Shown piece after piece: positions 8,632-17,069 of a stretch of DNA of 64,000 bases. Source of the DNA: Lentisphaeria bacterium (GTDB lineage: Bacteria; Verrucomicrobiota; Lentisphaeria; Victivallales; Victivallaceae). The notes beneath the pieces were generated by a model that was given only the letters and a program-made list of their open reading frames with translations, did not search any database and was not told where the DNA came from. The position numbers were made by a program, and so were the translations under genes. The stretch's first letter is position 1. Every line of letters starts with the position of its first letter. Location: assembly GCA_017456285.1 (NCBI GenBank), contig JAFTJQ010000032.1, positions 1 through 64,000 on the forward strand, written 5' to 3'.

Positions 8632-9438
8632 ATGAAAAAAATTGAAATTTGGAGCGACAAAAGCAAAAGTACTACTTTGAATGATGGTCATGAAGAACCG
8701 ACCTTTTTAGGTGAATTTCTGCTCGATAAGCCCGACACCGCCGCTGCGACAATTCTAATTCTCCCGGGTGGCGGCTATGACCACTTCGGCATGCACGAGG
8801 GCGAAGCCGTCGCCAAAAAATTTAACGAACTCAATTTTAATACCTACGTTCTCTATTATCGACACTATCCCCAATGGACTTACCCTGCTCCGCTCGAAGA
8901 TGCTTTGCGTGCCATGAAAATCATTCGCAACAATGCAGCTATTTACGGTTACGACCCAAATAAAATCGCCGCTCTCGGCTTTTCGGCAGGCGGACATTTG
9001 GCAAACTGCTGTGCCTTTAATCCCGAAAAAATTGATGCCGTCAATGGTGACGAGATTGATAAAATATCACCCAAAGTCAATGCACTTGTGCTTTGTTACA
9101 GCGTAATTAATATTTGTGACAGCAAGCGAAGCCACATCGGCAGCGGCAACGCCCTTTTCGGAACTAAAGAGATTACCGAACAGCGTAAACGCTTTAATTT
9201 TGAGCATGTTACACTTGATGACGACACTCCGCCCGTATTCTTTTGGCACACGGCAACGGATACCGGAGTACCGATTTACTATGCAAATTTGATGGCACAG
9301 CATTTATGGGCAAACAAAAAAACTGCTGAATTGCATATTTTCTCGCATTGCAATCACGGAATCGGTTTGGCGGAAACCTATGAAGATATCAGAATTTGGC
9401 CCGAATTAGCGGCAAATTTCCTAAAACAAAACCTATAA
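8632..9438 (+). CDS. Alpha/beta hydrolase, acetyl-xylan-esterase-like
   Basis: A 268-residue cytoplasmic alpha/beta hydrolase with no signal peptide. The oxyanion region is LILPGGGYDHFGMHEGE, the nucleophile elbow is GFSAGGH (catalytic Ser), the acid is probably the Asp in HTATDTGVPI, and the histidine is in SHCNHGIGL. The same arrangement occurs in small carbohydrate esterases (BD-FAE / AXE-like) that remove acetyl or feruloyl groups from sugars. It could act on imported oligosaccharides in line with the sugar-degradation genes further on. The RBS is GAGGTAATAT. Confidence 0.85.
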   Translation: MKKIEIWSDKSKSTTLNDGHEEPTFLGEFLLDKPDTAAATILILPGGGYDHFGMHEGEAVAKKFNELNFNTYVLYYRHYPQWTYPAPLEDALRAMKIIRNNAAIYGYDPNKIAALGFSAGGHLANCCAFNPEKIDAVNGDEIDKISPKVNALVLCYSVINICDSKRSHIGSGNALFGTKEITEQRKRFNFEHVTLDDDTPPVFFWHTATDTGVPIYYANLMAQHLWANKKTAELHIFSHCNHGIGLAETYEDIRIWPELAANFLKQNL

Positions 9439-9504
9439 CATTTTAATTATTAACAACTTACAAACACAAAACTTAAATTTATTGCAAAAAAAATCCGGAC
9501 ACAA

Positions 9505-9535
9505 AAAAACTCCGACCGTAAAAATCGGAGTTTTT
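9505..9535. terminator. Two-way intrinsic terminator
   Basis: A perfect 11-bp stem, AAAAACTCCGA (9505-9515) with TCGGAGTTTTT (9525-9535), and a 9-nt loop give a U-run on both strands. It serves the hydrolase gene (+) and the small basic protein gene (-). Confidence 0.85.
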
Positions 9536-9542
9536 GGAAAGA

Positions 9543-9695
9543 TTAATCCAATGACTTGGTTTTGGGAAGACCGAAAACTTTGTCCTCTGCGATGCGACCT
9601 TCAGCACGAAGCACATCCAATCTTTCAAAACGCTTCATAACGTTGCGTTTTTTGCGAATTTTTCCGCCGACGCGGAGACTTGCATGTTGTGACAT
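9543..9695 (-). CDS. Small basic protein of the Chlamydiae/Verrucomicrobia type
   Basis: A 50-residue protein starting MSQHASLRVGGKIRKKRNVM, followed by KRFERLDVLRAEGRIAEDKVFGLPKTKSL. The MSQHxSLxxGG...KxRNVxKRxERL pattern matches the small, strongly basic protein family known from Chlamydiae and Verrucomicrobia (I recall it as TIGR04137). It is thought to be translation- or ribosome-linked because it is so conserved, but its role is unproven. AGAGGTG precedes the ATG. It is a useful marker for the PVC group. Confidence 0.85.
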   Translation of the reverse strand: MSQHASLRVGGKIRKKRNVMKRFERLDVLRAEGRIAEDKVFGLPKTKSLD

Positions 9696-9861
9696 AATTT
9701 CACCTCTGTATGTTATTAATTTTACATTATTTTTTGCCAGCTACCTTGTTCGCACTTTTTTTCAAAAAGCGGCGACACATAAATGTCATTATATATAATA
9801 TGGCACAATTTTTTATTTTTTCAAGTGGAAATTTTATTTTTTTGATGTATTTTATAATATT

Positions 9862-11154
9862 ATGAAAAAAATTACGTTAATTTTATCCATTATTTACCTT
9901 TGGGTATTTTCGGCTTGTTGTGAAATTATCAACTTTGATATTTTCGCAACAACGGATATTCACGGCAATTTTCATCATGGAAAAAGTGGAATTATCGCAC
10001 TGGCGAACTTTTTTGAACAAAACGGGAGAAGCGAAAACTCAATTTTGATTGACTGCGGAGACTTAATTCAAGGGAATGCCGTGAATCGATTAGAAAAGGG
10101 CGAGTTGATTATTCAGGGAATAAATCTACTGCAATACGATTTTCTCGTCCCCGGCAATCACGATTTTGACTTCGGCTATGAGGCAATGCGGCAAGCCTTC
10201 TCGGCAAGTACCGCCGAAATTCTAATGGCAAATTTGCAGGTCGAAAATCTCAAAAGCGTCCCATTTAAAATTGTCGAAAAATCGGGCGTAAAATTCGGGT
10301 TTATCGGCATGACGGAGCGAAATCTCCGCTGGCGTTTCCCGACACAAAAGGCACTTAAATTCATCGACAACGATACTGCACTCAAAAATGCAGTAAAATC
10401 TCTGATGAAATCAAAAGTTGATATTATTGTTTTAATCATGCACGACGGTCTCTATTTCCGTGGCGGCACCATCTTTGAAATCATCAAAAAATTTCCGATG
10501 ATTGATATTGTTATCGGCGGTCATACTCATCAAGTTGAGCATGGCAAAAAGATTCGCAAAAGTTACTTTATCCAAAGCGAACCTTTCGGTAAAGGCATAG
10601 GGCAGCTTAAAATCGAATTTGACACAACTTCAAGAAAAATCAGACGCATTAAATCTGAAATTCACCTACTGGAAAATTATGATGCGTCAGATATTCCTCA
10701 GCAATTTAAAAGCCTTAATGAAAAATACAAAAAATTAACTCAAGAAGCCGCACAACCCTTGCAAATTGATACAAAATATTTTCGGGAAGATTTGAGTTTA
10801 CAAGAGAATTTAGCGTTAAGTGCGATGAAAAATTACGCTCCTGACGGCGATGTTTACTTAAATTTACTCGGTCGTGAGGTCTCAAAAGAGTACCATATTA
10901 ACAACATCAACCAATATACGCTCAAAAAAATTCTTTTCTACGAAGATATTTACACCATCATTGAAATTAACCAAAAGGATTTACCGCTGATTTTGTCGGA
11001 AGTAGAGCAAAGTTCAAAAAAATTCAATAGCAAACTACTCTATGTCACAGAAGACTCCTGCCGAAGCAAATCAAAAATTCGTCTTGTTACAACTTGGTAC
11101 ATCGCCGGAGGAATGGGTAAAAGCGACAGCAAAATCCGCAAGTTATGCCAATAA
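9862..11154 (+). CDS. Secreted 5'-nucleotidase/cyclic phosphodiesterase-like metallophosphatase
   Basis: The signal peptide (MKKITLILSIIYLWVFSACC; the Cys pair could be a lipobox) precedes a calcineurin-like phosphoesterase domain with all metal motifs: DIFATTDIHGNF, IDCGDLIQGN, PGNHDFDFG, IMHDG and IGGHTHQ. The second half is the shorter 5'-nucleotidase C-terminal domain, ending near a YIAGG motif. Relatives (UshA, YfkN) dephosphorylate nucleotides outside the cell. At 430 residues it is shorter than UshA (about 550), the difference lying in the C-terminal domain. Another reading frame at 11042-11230 overlaps its end but has no independent support. Confidence 0.87.
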   Translation: MKKITLILSIIYLWVFSACCEIINFDIFATTDIHGNFHHGKSGIIALANFFEQNGRSENSILIDCGDLIQGNAVNRLEKGELIIQGINLLQYDFLVPGNHDFDFGYEAMRQAFSASTAEILMANLQVENLKSVPFKIVEKSGVKFGFIGMTERNLRWRFPTQKALKFIDNDTALKNAVKSLMKSKVDIIVLIMHDGLYFRGGTIFEIIKKFPMIDIVIGGHTHQVEHGKKIRKSYFIQSEPFGKGIGQLKIEFDTTSRKIRRIKSEIHLLENYDASDIPQQFKSLNEKYKKLTQEAAQPLQIDTKYFREDLSLQENLALSAMKNYAPDGDVYLNLLGREVSKEYHINNINQYTLKKILFYEDIYTIIEINQKDLPLILSEVEQSSKKFNSKLLYVTEDSCRSKSKIRLVTTWYIAGGMGKSDSKIRKLCQ

Positions 11155-11273
11155 TTACTTTTTTCAGAAGATAATTGCAAAAAAATGCAACAGATTATTT
11201 GCGATTTTCGCAAAAGAGTGTATCTTATAGAGAGTGACAAAAAAATTGCAGGTCAATTCAGGTAATATATGCT

Positions 11274-11861
11274 ATGAGTAAAAGAGATTTTATCAGTGAC
11301 AATTTAATAAAAATTTCATCAGAGCTTCGGGAAGTAACAAAAAACGGTGCAAATTTACCGGTTTTTGACCCTGACAATGCCGCTAAAGTGCAGACAGGAA
11401 ACAGGGGAACAGGGTTTTCCAAAGCCCAGGCGAATCGTTTATCTGATGTCTATAAGGCAAAAATTGATATACTATCAAGAATCAGCAGAAGTTTAGCACT
11501 TTGGAGTGAAGCGGAACGCAATTTTGAAAACAGTGCAAATTTGCGAAAAAAGTTGATCGCAGAGTGGACAGAAAAACTCAAAGAGTTAAAAAACTTGCAA
11601 GAACCTGAAAATACAAGCGAATTAACTCAATATATTCGCACCGTGGAGAATTTCCGCATGGATTTTTTCACTTCGGAAGCACGCACGCTTGAATGCGGCA
11701 ATGAAGCGGTTAGTCCTGTCAAATCGACATCTGAGGTTGATATAAAGCAATTTTACAAGCAAACACGTTTAATTACTGTACTTTTTACAATACTCATTAT
11801 CGTGTCGGCGATAGGTGCCTGCTTGATTGCTGCGACAATTTGGTTTGCAATGAATTTGTAG
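11274..11861 (+). CDS. Tail-anchored membrane protein with helical cytoplasmic part
   Basis: A 195-residue protein, not recognised. Residues 1-165 are charged and helical, with a weak coiled-coil character (ERNFENSANLRKKLIAEWTE), and one membrane helix lies at the C-terminus (LITVLFTILIIVSAIGACLIAATIWFA split over about residues 168-194). There is no signal peptide. The ATG overlaps a GCTATG sequence and the nearest purine-rich RBS is weak (CAGGTAATAT). It is 48 nt before the nifU gene but shows no similarity to iron-sulfur factors. Confidence 0.7.
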   Translation: MSKRDFISDNLIKISSELREVTKNGANLPVFDPDNAAKVQTGNRGTGFSKAQANRLSDVYKAKIDILSRISRSLALWSEAERNFENSANLRKKLIAEWTEKLKELKNLQEPENTSELTQYIRTVENFRMDFFTSEARTLECGNEAVSPVKSTSEVDIKQFYKQTRLITVLFTILIIVSAIGACLIAATIWFAMNL

Positions 11862-11909
11862 TTTATAAATGGTATTTAATAAAAATTTTATATAGATAGA
11901 GGAAAAAAT

Positions 11910-12758
11910 ATGTGGAATTACAATAAAGATGTTATGGATCACTTCCTTAACCCCAGAAATGTCGGCGAAGTTGAAAATGCTGACGGTGTCGGTGAAGTGG
12001 GAAATATGAGCTGCGGTGATGCCTTGAAATTCACCTTCAAACTCGATGAAAACGGCAGAATTGCAGAGGCAAAATTCAAAACTTTCGGCTGTGCAAGTGC
12101 GATTGCTTCAAGTTCGGCTTTAACCGAATTGGTCAAAGGAATGACACTCGAGGAAGCCGCAAAAGTCACCAATCAGGACATTGTCAAAATTTTGGGTGAA
12201 CTCCCCGAAGAAAAAATGCACTGTTCAGTTATGGGCATGGAAGCATTGCAGGCGGCAATTGCCGACTATCGCGGCGAGAGTCTCGCTGATAATGAGGAGC
12301 ATGACGGTCAGATTATCTGCAAATGCTTTGGCGTAACTGATTCGACAATCAAAAACGTCGCAAAGACCAATAACTTGCACAAAGCCAGCGAAATTACCAA
12401 TTACTGCAAAGCCGGCGGAGCTTGCGGTGCTTGTATTGATAAAATCCAGGAAATTCTTGACGACATGTGGCAAGCTCCTGAAAATCAAGAACTTGCTCGT
12501 GATGCAGGAAGTTTCGACAAACTCTCAATCGTGCAAAAAATTATGAAAATTCAGGAAATTATCGACCGTGAAATTAAGCCTTTGCTTGAGAAAGACGGCG
12601 GTTCGCTTGAATTAGTCGATTTGCGTGGGAATTTGGTCTTGGTTCGTTTGCAGGGACGCTGTGCAAGCTGTCCGGCAAGCAACGTTACATTAAAAAATAC
12701 CGTGGAAGAAAAACTCAAAGAGTTTCTCTCTCCCGAATTGAAAGTGGAAAATTGTTAA
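11910..12758 (+). CDS. nifU: Iron-sulfur cluster scaffold NifU (three-domain)
   Basis: NifU carries nascent Fe-S clusters received from NifS to client proteins. All three domains are present in 282 residues. The IscU-like domain (1 to about 125) has cysteines in NMSCGDAL, TFGCAS and KMHCSV. The central BFD-like [2Fe-2S] domain has ICKCFGV and CKAGGACGACI. The C-terminal Nfu domain has RCASCPAS. The full NifU layout suggests a general anaerobic Fe-S system rather than nitrogen fixation, as no nif structural genes are seen. One base separates its stop from the nifS start. Confidence 0.95.
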   Translation: MWNYNKDVMDHFLNPRNVGEVENADGVGEVGNMSCGDALKFTFKLDENGRIAEAKFKTFGCASAIASSSALTELVKGMTLEEAAKVTNQDIVKILGELPEEKMHCSVMGMEALQAAIADYRGESLADNEEHDGQIICKCFGVTDSTIKNVAKTNNLHKASEITNYCKAGGACGACIDKIQEILDDMWQAPENQELARDAGSFDKLSIVQKIMKIQEIIDREIKPLLEKDGGSLELVDLRGNLVLVRLQGRCASCPASNVTLKNTVEEKLKEFLSPELKVENC

Positions 12759-12759
12759 A

Positions 12760-13944
12760 ATGGATAAAGTCATTTACTTGGATAATAACGCAACAACCAA
12801 AGTCGATGAACGCGTTGCTGCCAAAATGATGCCCTATTTGACTGAACGCTACGGCAATCCCTCAAGTATTCACAGTTTCGGCGGCAGCGTAATGCCGGAT
12901 ATCGAGGATGCCAGAAGAGCAGTTGCAAATTTAATCGGGGCAAACTTCCGCAACAAGGATAATTGTGCTACGGAAATTCTTTTTACCAGTTGCGGTACCG
13001 AAAGCGATAATGCGGCAATTATGAGTGCAATCGCTACTCAGGAGGGGAGGAAAAAGATCGTCACTTCCAAAGTTGAACACCCTGCAATCCTCTCGAAATG
13101 CAAAGAACTTGCACGTTTGGGATACACTGTCAGTTATATCGGGGTGGACAATCGCGGCCGCTTGGACATGGAGGAACTTAAGCGTGAAATCGATAATGAT
13201 ACCGCAATTGTCTCAATCATGTGGGCAAATAATGAAATCGGAAATATCTATCCGGTAGAGGAGATTGCTGAGTTAGCTCATGCCAAAGGAGCTTTATTCC
13301 ATACCGATGCAGTACAAGCCGTCGGCAAAGTGCCGATCGATATGTCAAAAAATTCTATTGATTTTTTGAGTTTATCAGGTCATAAACTCCACGCCCCCAA
13401 AGGGATAGGAGTTTTGTATATTCGCAGAGGAGTGCGATTCCGTCCGCTTATTGTCGGAGGGCATCAGGAGTTGGGGCGTCGTGCCGGAACTGAAAATACT
13501 GCATCGATTATCGCCCTCGGTGAAGCGTGCAAAATTGCAGCGGCTCAAGTTGCAGAAGAGGTCAAACTTTTGAGTTCAATGAGAGATAAATTAGAAGCTG
13601 AATTACTGAAACGAATTCCGAAAATCAGAATTAACGGCGACTTGGATTCCAGATTGCCCAATACCTCAAGTATCAGTTTTGAATACATTGAGGGTGAATC
13701 AATTTTGATGTTGCTCGACATTTTCCGCATTTGTGCATCCAGCGGAAGTGCTTGCACCACAGGGAGTTTGGAGCCTTCGCATGTATTGCGGGCAATGGGG
13801 TTGCCGTACACCGCGGCACACGGAACAATCCGATTCAGTTTTTCACGATACAACACCATGGAAGAGGTTGATACGGTTCTGGAGAAACTCCCCCCGATTA
13901 TCAGCAGACTTCGCGAAATTTCACCATATTGGAGCGAGAAATAA
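12760..13944 (+). CDS. nifS: Cysteine desulfurase NifS
   Basis: PLP enzyme that removes sulfur from cysteine as a persulfide and hands it to NifU. The 394 residues include DNNATTKVDERV at the start, the PLP lysine in LSGHKLHAPKG, HTDAVQAVGK, and the catalytic cysteine in the short loop SSGSACTTGSLEPSHVL, which is the NifS/IscS (group I) type. It is translationally coupled to nifU upstream (1-nt gap) and to a DUF493 gene downstream (TAATG overlap). This is one Fe-S assembly operon. Confidence 0.95.
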   Translation: MDKVIYLDNNATTKVDERVAAKMMPYLTERYGNPSSIHSFGGSVMPDIEDARRAVANLIGANFRNKDNCATEILFTSCGTESDNAAIMSAIATQEGRKKIVTSKVEHPAILSKCKELARLGYTVSYIGVDNRGRLDMEELKREIDNDTAIVSIMWANNEIGNIYPVEEIAELAHAKGALFHTDAVQAVGKVPIDMSKNSIDFLSLSGHKLHAPKGIGVLYIRRGVRFRPLIVGGHQELGRRAGTENTASIIALGEACKIAAAQVAEEVKLLSSMRDKLEAELLKRIPKIRINGDLDSRLPNTSSISFEYIEGESILMLLDIFRICASSGSACTTGSLEPSHVLRAMGLPYTAAHGTIRFSFSRYNTMEEVDTVLEKLPPIISRLREISPYWSEK

Positions 13945-14216
13945 TGACAAACGAGATGAAAGAACAAGAGATTATTTTCCCGGTGGATTGGACTTATCGG
14001 GTAATTATTGAGAGTGCCAAAGAAGACAAGGTGATTCCCGAATTGAAAAAACTTTTGCAGCAATTCGGAGTTTTGGATGACCTAAAAAACACAAGTGTTT
14101 CCACATCAGGGACATACAAAACTTTTGCATTCAGCAAACAACTTGGCAGCCATGAAGAAATGGAGAATATCGCCAATACCATTCATGCTTTGGACGGAGT
14201 TAAGGTGGTTATTTAA
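13944..14216 (+). CDS. DUF493 (YbeD)-like small protein
   Basis: A 90-residue protein with an alpha-beta ferredoxin-like pattern: FPVDWTYRVII, helix ELKKLLQQFG, strands STSGTYKTFAFSKQL, helix and a final strand VKVVI. This matches the YbeD/DUF493 group, an ACT-like fold with a suggested regulatory role. The start at 13944 overlaps the nifS stop by one base (TAATG), favouring coupling over the in-frame ATG 15 nt earlier. Conservation of this gene next to a cysteine desulfurase could imply a role in sulfur flow; that is inference. Confidence 0.7.
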   Translation: MTNEMKEQEIIFPVDWTYRVIIESAKEDKVIPELKKLLQQFGVLDDLKNTSVSTSGTYKTFAFSKQLGSHEEMENIANTIHALDGVKVVI

Positions 14217-14235
14217 TCAAAAAAATTAAATTTTT

Positions 14236-14257
14236 GAGAGAAATAACTCTCTTTTTT
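14236..14257 (+). terminator. Intrinsic terminator of the nifU-nifS-DUF493 operon
   Basis: GAGAG (14236-14240), a 6-nt loop and CTCTC (14247-14251) are followed by six T. It lies 20 nt after the DUF493 stop. The rest of the gap to 14404 is A/T-rich and probably carries the promoter of the next gene. Confidence 0.7.
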
Positions 14258-14404
14258 ATCAAAAAAAAACAAAAAACAAGAAAAAATCTCAATTTTTTTT
14301 GAATTATGCCTTGAAAATGGCGTTTAGTGTGATAGGTTATTGTATGTATATTGTTTTTATGATTTGTAAAGGATATTTAATATAACGAAAAATAAGGAAG
14401 TATT

Positions 14405-15631
14405 ATGAAAGTATTTAATATTATTCTCAGTATCTTTGTATTGTTGCTTGCAATTGCTTTGGCAGTGTCTTCATTCTTTCTCTATGAGAAAAGAGAACTC
14501 ATGCTTGAGGGTTGGGGAACTTTTAGCGAAACTGCTCAAAAGACAGCGGAAACTATGGACAAACAGAGCGGTACTAAATTAGCGGAAACCGTCAATACCG
14601 AGAATTTGGACCACACTAAATATTCTGAATATGAGAACTTGGAGTCTATGAAAGATATTCTCAAGGAATTAACCGAGGGTGCTGATAATTTAATGAGACA
14701 GAGAGACCAGTATGTAAAAGTTTTCCGCCAAATCGCTCTCGATGTCGATATGAAAGGCATCCCTGCAAACGACAAAATGACCGGCATCGAATCTTCTGAT
14801 ACCGAAATTGCTAAAGTCGAACAGGCAGTCGCTAACTTCAAAGGACGTCGGGACAAGTTGGTAAATGCTGTTTCAGGTTCTTCACGCATTGTCGGAGTGA
14901 ATTTGAACGTTAATGAAATGAAAAACGGCGATCCCGGCAAAGCATTGGCAGTATTAAATACCAAATTAAAGAGCATGAATGATCAATTAAACCGCTACAA
15001 ATCAATGGCAAATGAATTGGCAAGATTGAGCGGCAACAGTGCTAATGTCGGCGACAGTTTGACTGCCGCAATTCAGACCACTGATGCTATCAAACGCTCA
15101 TTCAATGAGCTTCAGAGAAAACTAACCGACACCCAGAATAAATTGCAGTCAGCTAATCGCCAGATTGCCCAGTTGCAGAATACCGTTTCTAACCGTGATT
15201 CAAATATCAGCAGACTTAATCAGAACTTGAATACCCAGAAACAGGAGAATACCGTTCTTAAGTCAATCATCGGCATGGATGCGGAAAATGTTGAAAAACC
15301 GTGGAAAGCAGGCGGTGAAGAAGCTCGCAAAGCAGTCGCTGCTAAAGTCATTGAAATCAATGAGCGTTTCGGCTTTATCGTAGTTGACTTGGGTACACTC
15401 AGTCGTGTATCACAGTGGCTCGGCAACAAAAACAATCAGGTTGACCCGAAAATCGAGAAAGGTATGAAACTCAATATCGTTCGTGACTTCGATACTCCTG
15501 ATGTCAAACTCATTGTCAAGGGTGCTGAAGTTACCAACGTTTCAGATAGATGCTCAATCGTCGAAGTTCCCGCAGACAGCATTGCTGAAGTCAAAGTCGG
15601 CGACACTGTAATTGTTGACTTCGCTCAATAA
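14405..15631 (+). CDS. Membrane-anchored coiled-coil protein
   Basis: A 408-residue protein. One N-terminal membrane helix (about residues 4-27) is followed by a long periplasmic helical region with heptad character (about 200-300, containing repeated LQNTV/LNQNLN segments) and a C-terminal beta-rich module (about 310-408: VIEINERFGFIVVDLG, SRCSIVEVP, EVKVGDTVIVDF) that looks like two small barrel or SH3-like units. The plan resembles envelope spacers or cell-division accessory proteins, but I cannot name the family. It starts an operon with two small membrane proteins. The RBS is AAGGAAGT. Confidence 0.8.
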   Translation: MKVFNIILSIFVLLLAIALAVSSFFLYEKRELMLEGWGTFSETAQKTAETMDKQSGTKLAETVNTENLDHTKYSEYENLESMKDILKELTEGADNLMRQRDQYVKVFRQIALDVDMKGIPANDKMTGIESSDTEIAKVEQAVANFKGRRDKLVNAVSGSSRIVGVNLNVNEMKNGDPGKALAVLNTKLKSMNDQLNRYKSMANELARLSGNSANVGDSLTAAIQTTDAIKRSFNELQRKLTDTQNKLQSANRQIAQLQNTVSNRDSNISRLNQNLNTQKQENTVLKSIIGMDAENVEKPWKAGGEEARKAVAAKVIEINERFGFIVVDLGTLSRVSQWLGNKNNQVDPKIEKGMKLNIVRDFDTPDVKLIVKGAEVTNVSDRCSIVEVPADSIAEVKVGDTVIVDFAQ

Positions 15632-15663
15632 AAAGGCAATTCACAAAAGAGAGGATTGGCAAG

Positions 15664-15867
15664 ATGGCTTCTAAAACTTTAGGTGTATTTATTATTTTGA
15701 TTTTTATTGCATTGGCGACAGCCTTTACATTTCAATACTTGGAAATGGAGTCTTACGGATTGCCGGCAACTTTGAAAGAACGTTTCTTCCCGGAAAAAGC
15801 GGAAGTCCCGGCTGCCGATGCAGAAGCTCCGCAGGAAAGTGCTGCAAATGAGGCAATTGCAGAATAA
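15664..15867 (+). CDS. Small single-pass membrane protein
   Basis: A 67-residue protein with one membrane helix (LGVFIILIFIALATAFTF, residues about 5-22) and a short acidic, Ala/Glu-rich outer tail. It follows the coiled-coil protein gene by 32 nt and precedes another small membrane protein by 7 nt, so the three probably act together at the envelope. RBS AGAGAGG. Family unknown. Confidence 0.7.
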   Translation: MASKTLGVFIILIFIALATAFTFQYLEMESYGLPATLKERFFPEKAEVPAADAEAPQESAANEAIAE

Positions 15868-15874
15868 AATTTCC

Positions 15875-16057
15875 ATGTCGGATACAAATAAAAAGTTTTC
15901 AGGAAATACCGCTTTAATCATGATTATGGCGGTATTTTGTCTTTTAGTATCAGTAATTATTTTTAGTGGCGGCTGTTCACCTCAAGAGCGGTCAGGAGTC
16001 GGAAGACTGCCGCACAATCGACCTGCAAATTGGGAATATCGATCTTTCGCAAATTAA
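15875..16057 (+). CDS. Small membrane-anchored or lipoprotein-like protein
   Basis: A 60-residue protein with a hydrophobic stretch (TALIMIMAVFCLLVSVIIF) ending in SGGC, a possible lipobox, followed by a short exposed tail ending LPHNRPANWEYRSFAN. The start at 15875 is chosen because it gives the hydrophobic segment a normal polar lead-in and lies 7 nt after the preceding gene; the RBS is weak. The NRPxxWE ending looks like a motif I associate with short envelope proteins of this phylum, which is an inference from memory. Confidence 0.6.
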   Translation: MSDTNKKFSGNTALIMIMAVFCLLVSVIIFSGGCSPQERSGVGRLPHNRPANWEYRSFAN

Positions 16058-16091
16058 AAGTGAATTTTATAGAGTTCAAAAAAGAGAACAA

Positions 16092-17069
16092 ATGGCAGTA
16101 TTAAAGGTTGACAATTTAAAAGTCTATTATCGCAAAAATGGTTTTTTGCAAAGCAAAAAAACTCCGTTAAAAGCAGTTGACGGCGTGAGTTTCGAATTGC
16201 ATGAAAATGAAATTTTGGGCTTGGTCGGTGAATCCGGTTGCGGCAAAAGCACCCTCGGACGTGCTTTAGTCAGATTGGAAGAAGTTGAAAGCGGCAGCGT
16301 AATGCTTGATGATGTTGATGTTTTGAAACTCAAGGGTAAAAAACTTCGTAAGTTCAGAAAAAACATCCAATTTATTTTTCAAGATCCATACAGTTCGCTT
16401 AATCCGAGAATGACCGTCGGTGAAATTTTAGACGAGGTTCTCGCAATTCATACCGAACTTGACAAGTCATGGAGAGAACGCAAAATCGCTCAACTTTTGG
16501 AGCAAGTCGGAATTTCAGCAACTGCCATGAATCGCTATATCCACCAATTTTCAGGTGGACAACGTCAGCGAATCGGAATTGCACGAGCTTTAGCAGTCCA
16601 GCCGAAAGTAATCATTGCCGATGAACCGGTTTCTGCACTGGACGTCAGCGTGCAATCGCAAATTATAAATTTATTAAGCGACATCAGGGAAAAAAGCCGC
16701 AGTTCTTTTATCTTCATCGCCCACGATTTAGCGGTAGTTGAACACATCAGCGACCGAATTATGGTTATGTATTTGGGGAAAATCGTCGAATCAGGCCCCT
16801 CGCATGAAGTGTGTGCCAATCCGCAACACCCCTATACCAAAGCACTGCTCTCCGCTGTACCGAAACTTGAATTAAATACAGCTCCGAGAATTATGTTAAA
16901 AGGGGATGTACCGTCAGCTTGCAGTGAAATCAAGGGCTGTGCATTCTATTCCAGATGCCCGATGAAACATCCTGAATGCCTGGAACATGAATCATTTTTA
17001 ATGTCGGCAAATGGCAGTGATGAGCATTATACAAGTTGCCTTTTCCCGGAGGAGGTGAAGAATTTATAA
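16092..17069 (+). CDS. Oligopeptide/dipeptide ABC transporter ATP-binding protein (OppF/DppF type)
   Basis: A 326-residue ATPase that would energise peptide or oligosaccharide import. Walker A is GESGCGKST, the signature is FSGGQRQRIGIARAL, Walker B is VIIADEPVSALD with His in IAHD. The C-terminal oligopeptide-transporter extension has the cysteine motif CAFYSRCPMKHPEC. The start at 16092 is chosen because it begins the conserved MAVLKVDNLKVYY; an upstream in-frame ATG at 15966 would overlap the previous gene. Neither its usual OppD partner, permeases nor binding protein is adjacent. Its stop overlaps the next start (TAATG). Confidence 0.92.
   Translation: MAVLKVDNLKVYYRKNGFLQSKKTPLKAVDGVSFELHENEILGLVGESGCGKSTLGRALVRLEEVESGSVMLDDVDVLKLKGKKLRKFRKNIQFIFQDPYSSLNPRMTVGEILDEVLAIHTELDKSWRERKIAQLLEQVGISATAMNRYIHQFSGGQRQRIGIARALAVQPKVIIADEPVSALDVSVQSQIINLLSDIREKSRSSFIFIAHDLAVVEHISDRIMVMYLGKIVESGPSHEVCANPQHPYTKALLSAVPKLELNTAPRIMLKGDVPSACSEIKGCAFYSRCPMKHPECLEHESFLMSANGSDEHYTSCLFPEEVKNL

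Noticed and set aside
9842-9858. TTGATG/TATAAT as a promoter for the nucleotidase gene
   Set aside because: The boxes are only 5 nt apart and the -10 would start transcription past the ATG, so this is chance in A/T-rich DNA.
11042-11230. 62-codon frame overlapping the end of the nucleotidase gene
   Set aside because: It overlaps a well-supported gene in another frame, lacks an RBS and has no recognisable motif; the nucleotidase frame ends normally with a family-like YIAGG segment, so a frameshift is not needed.
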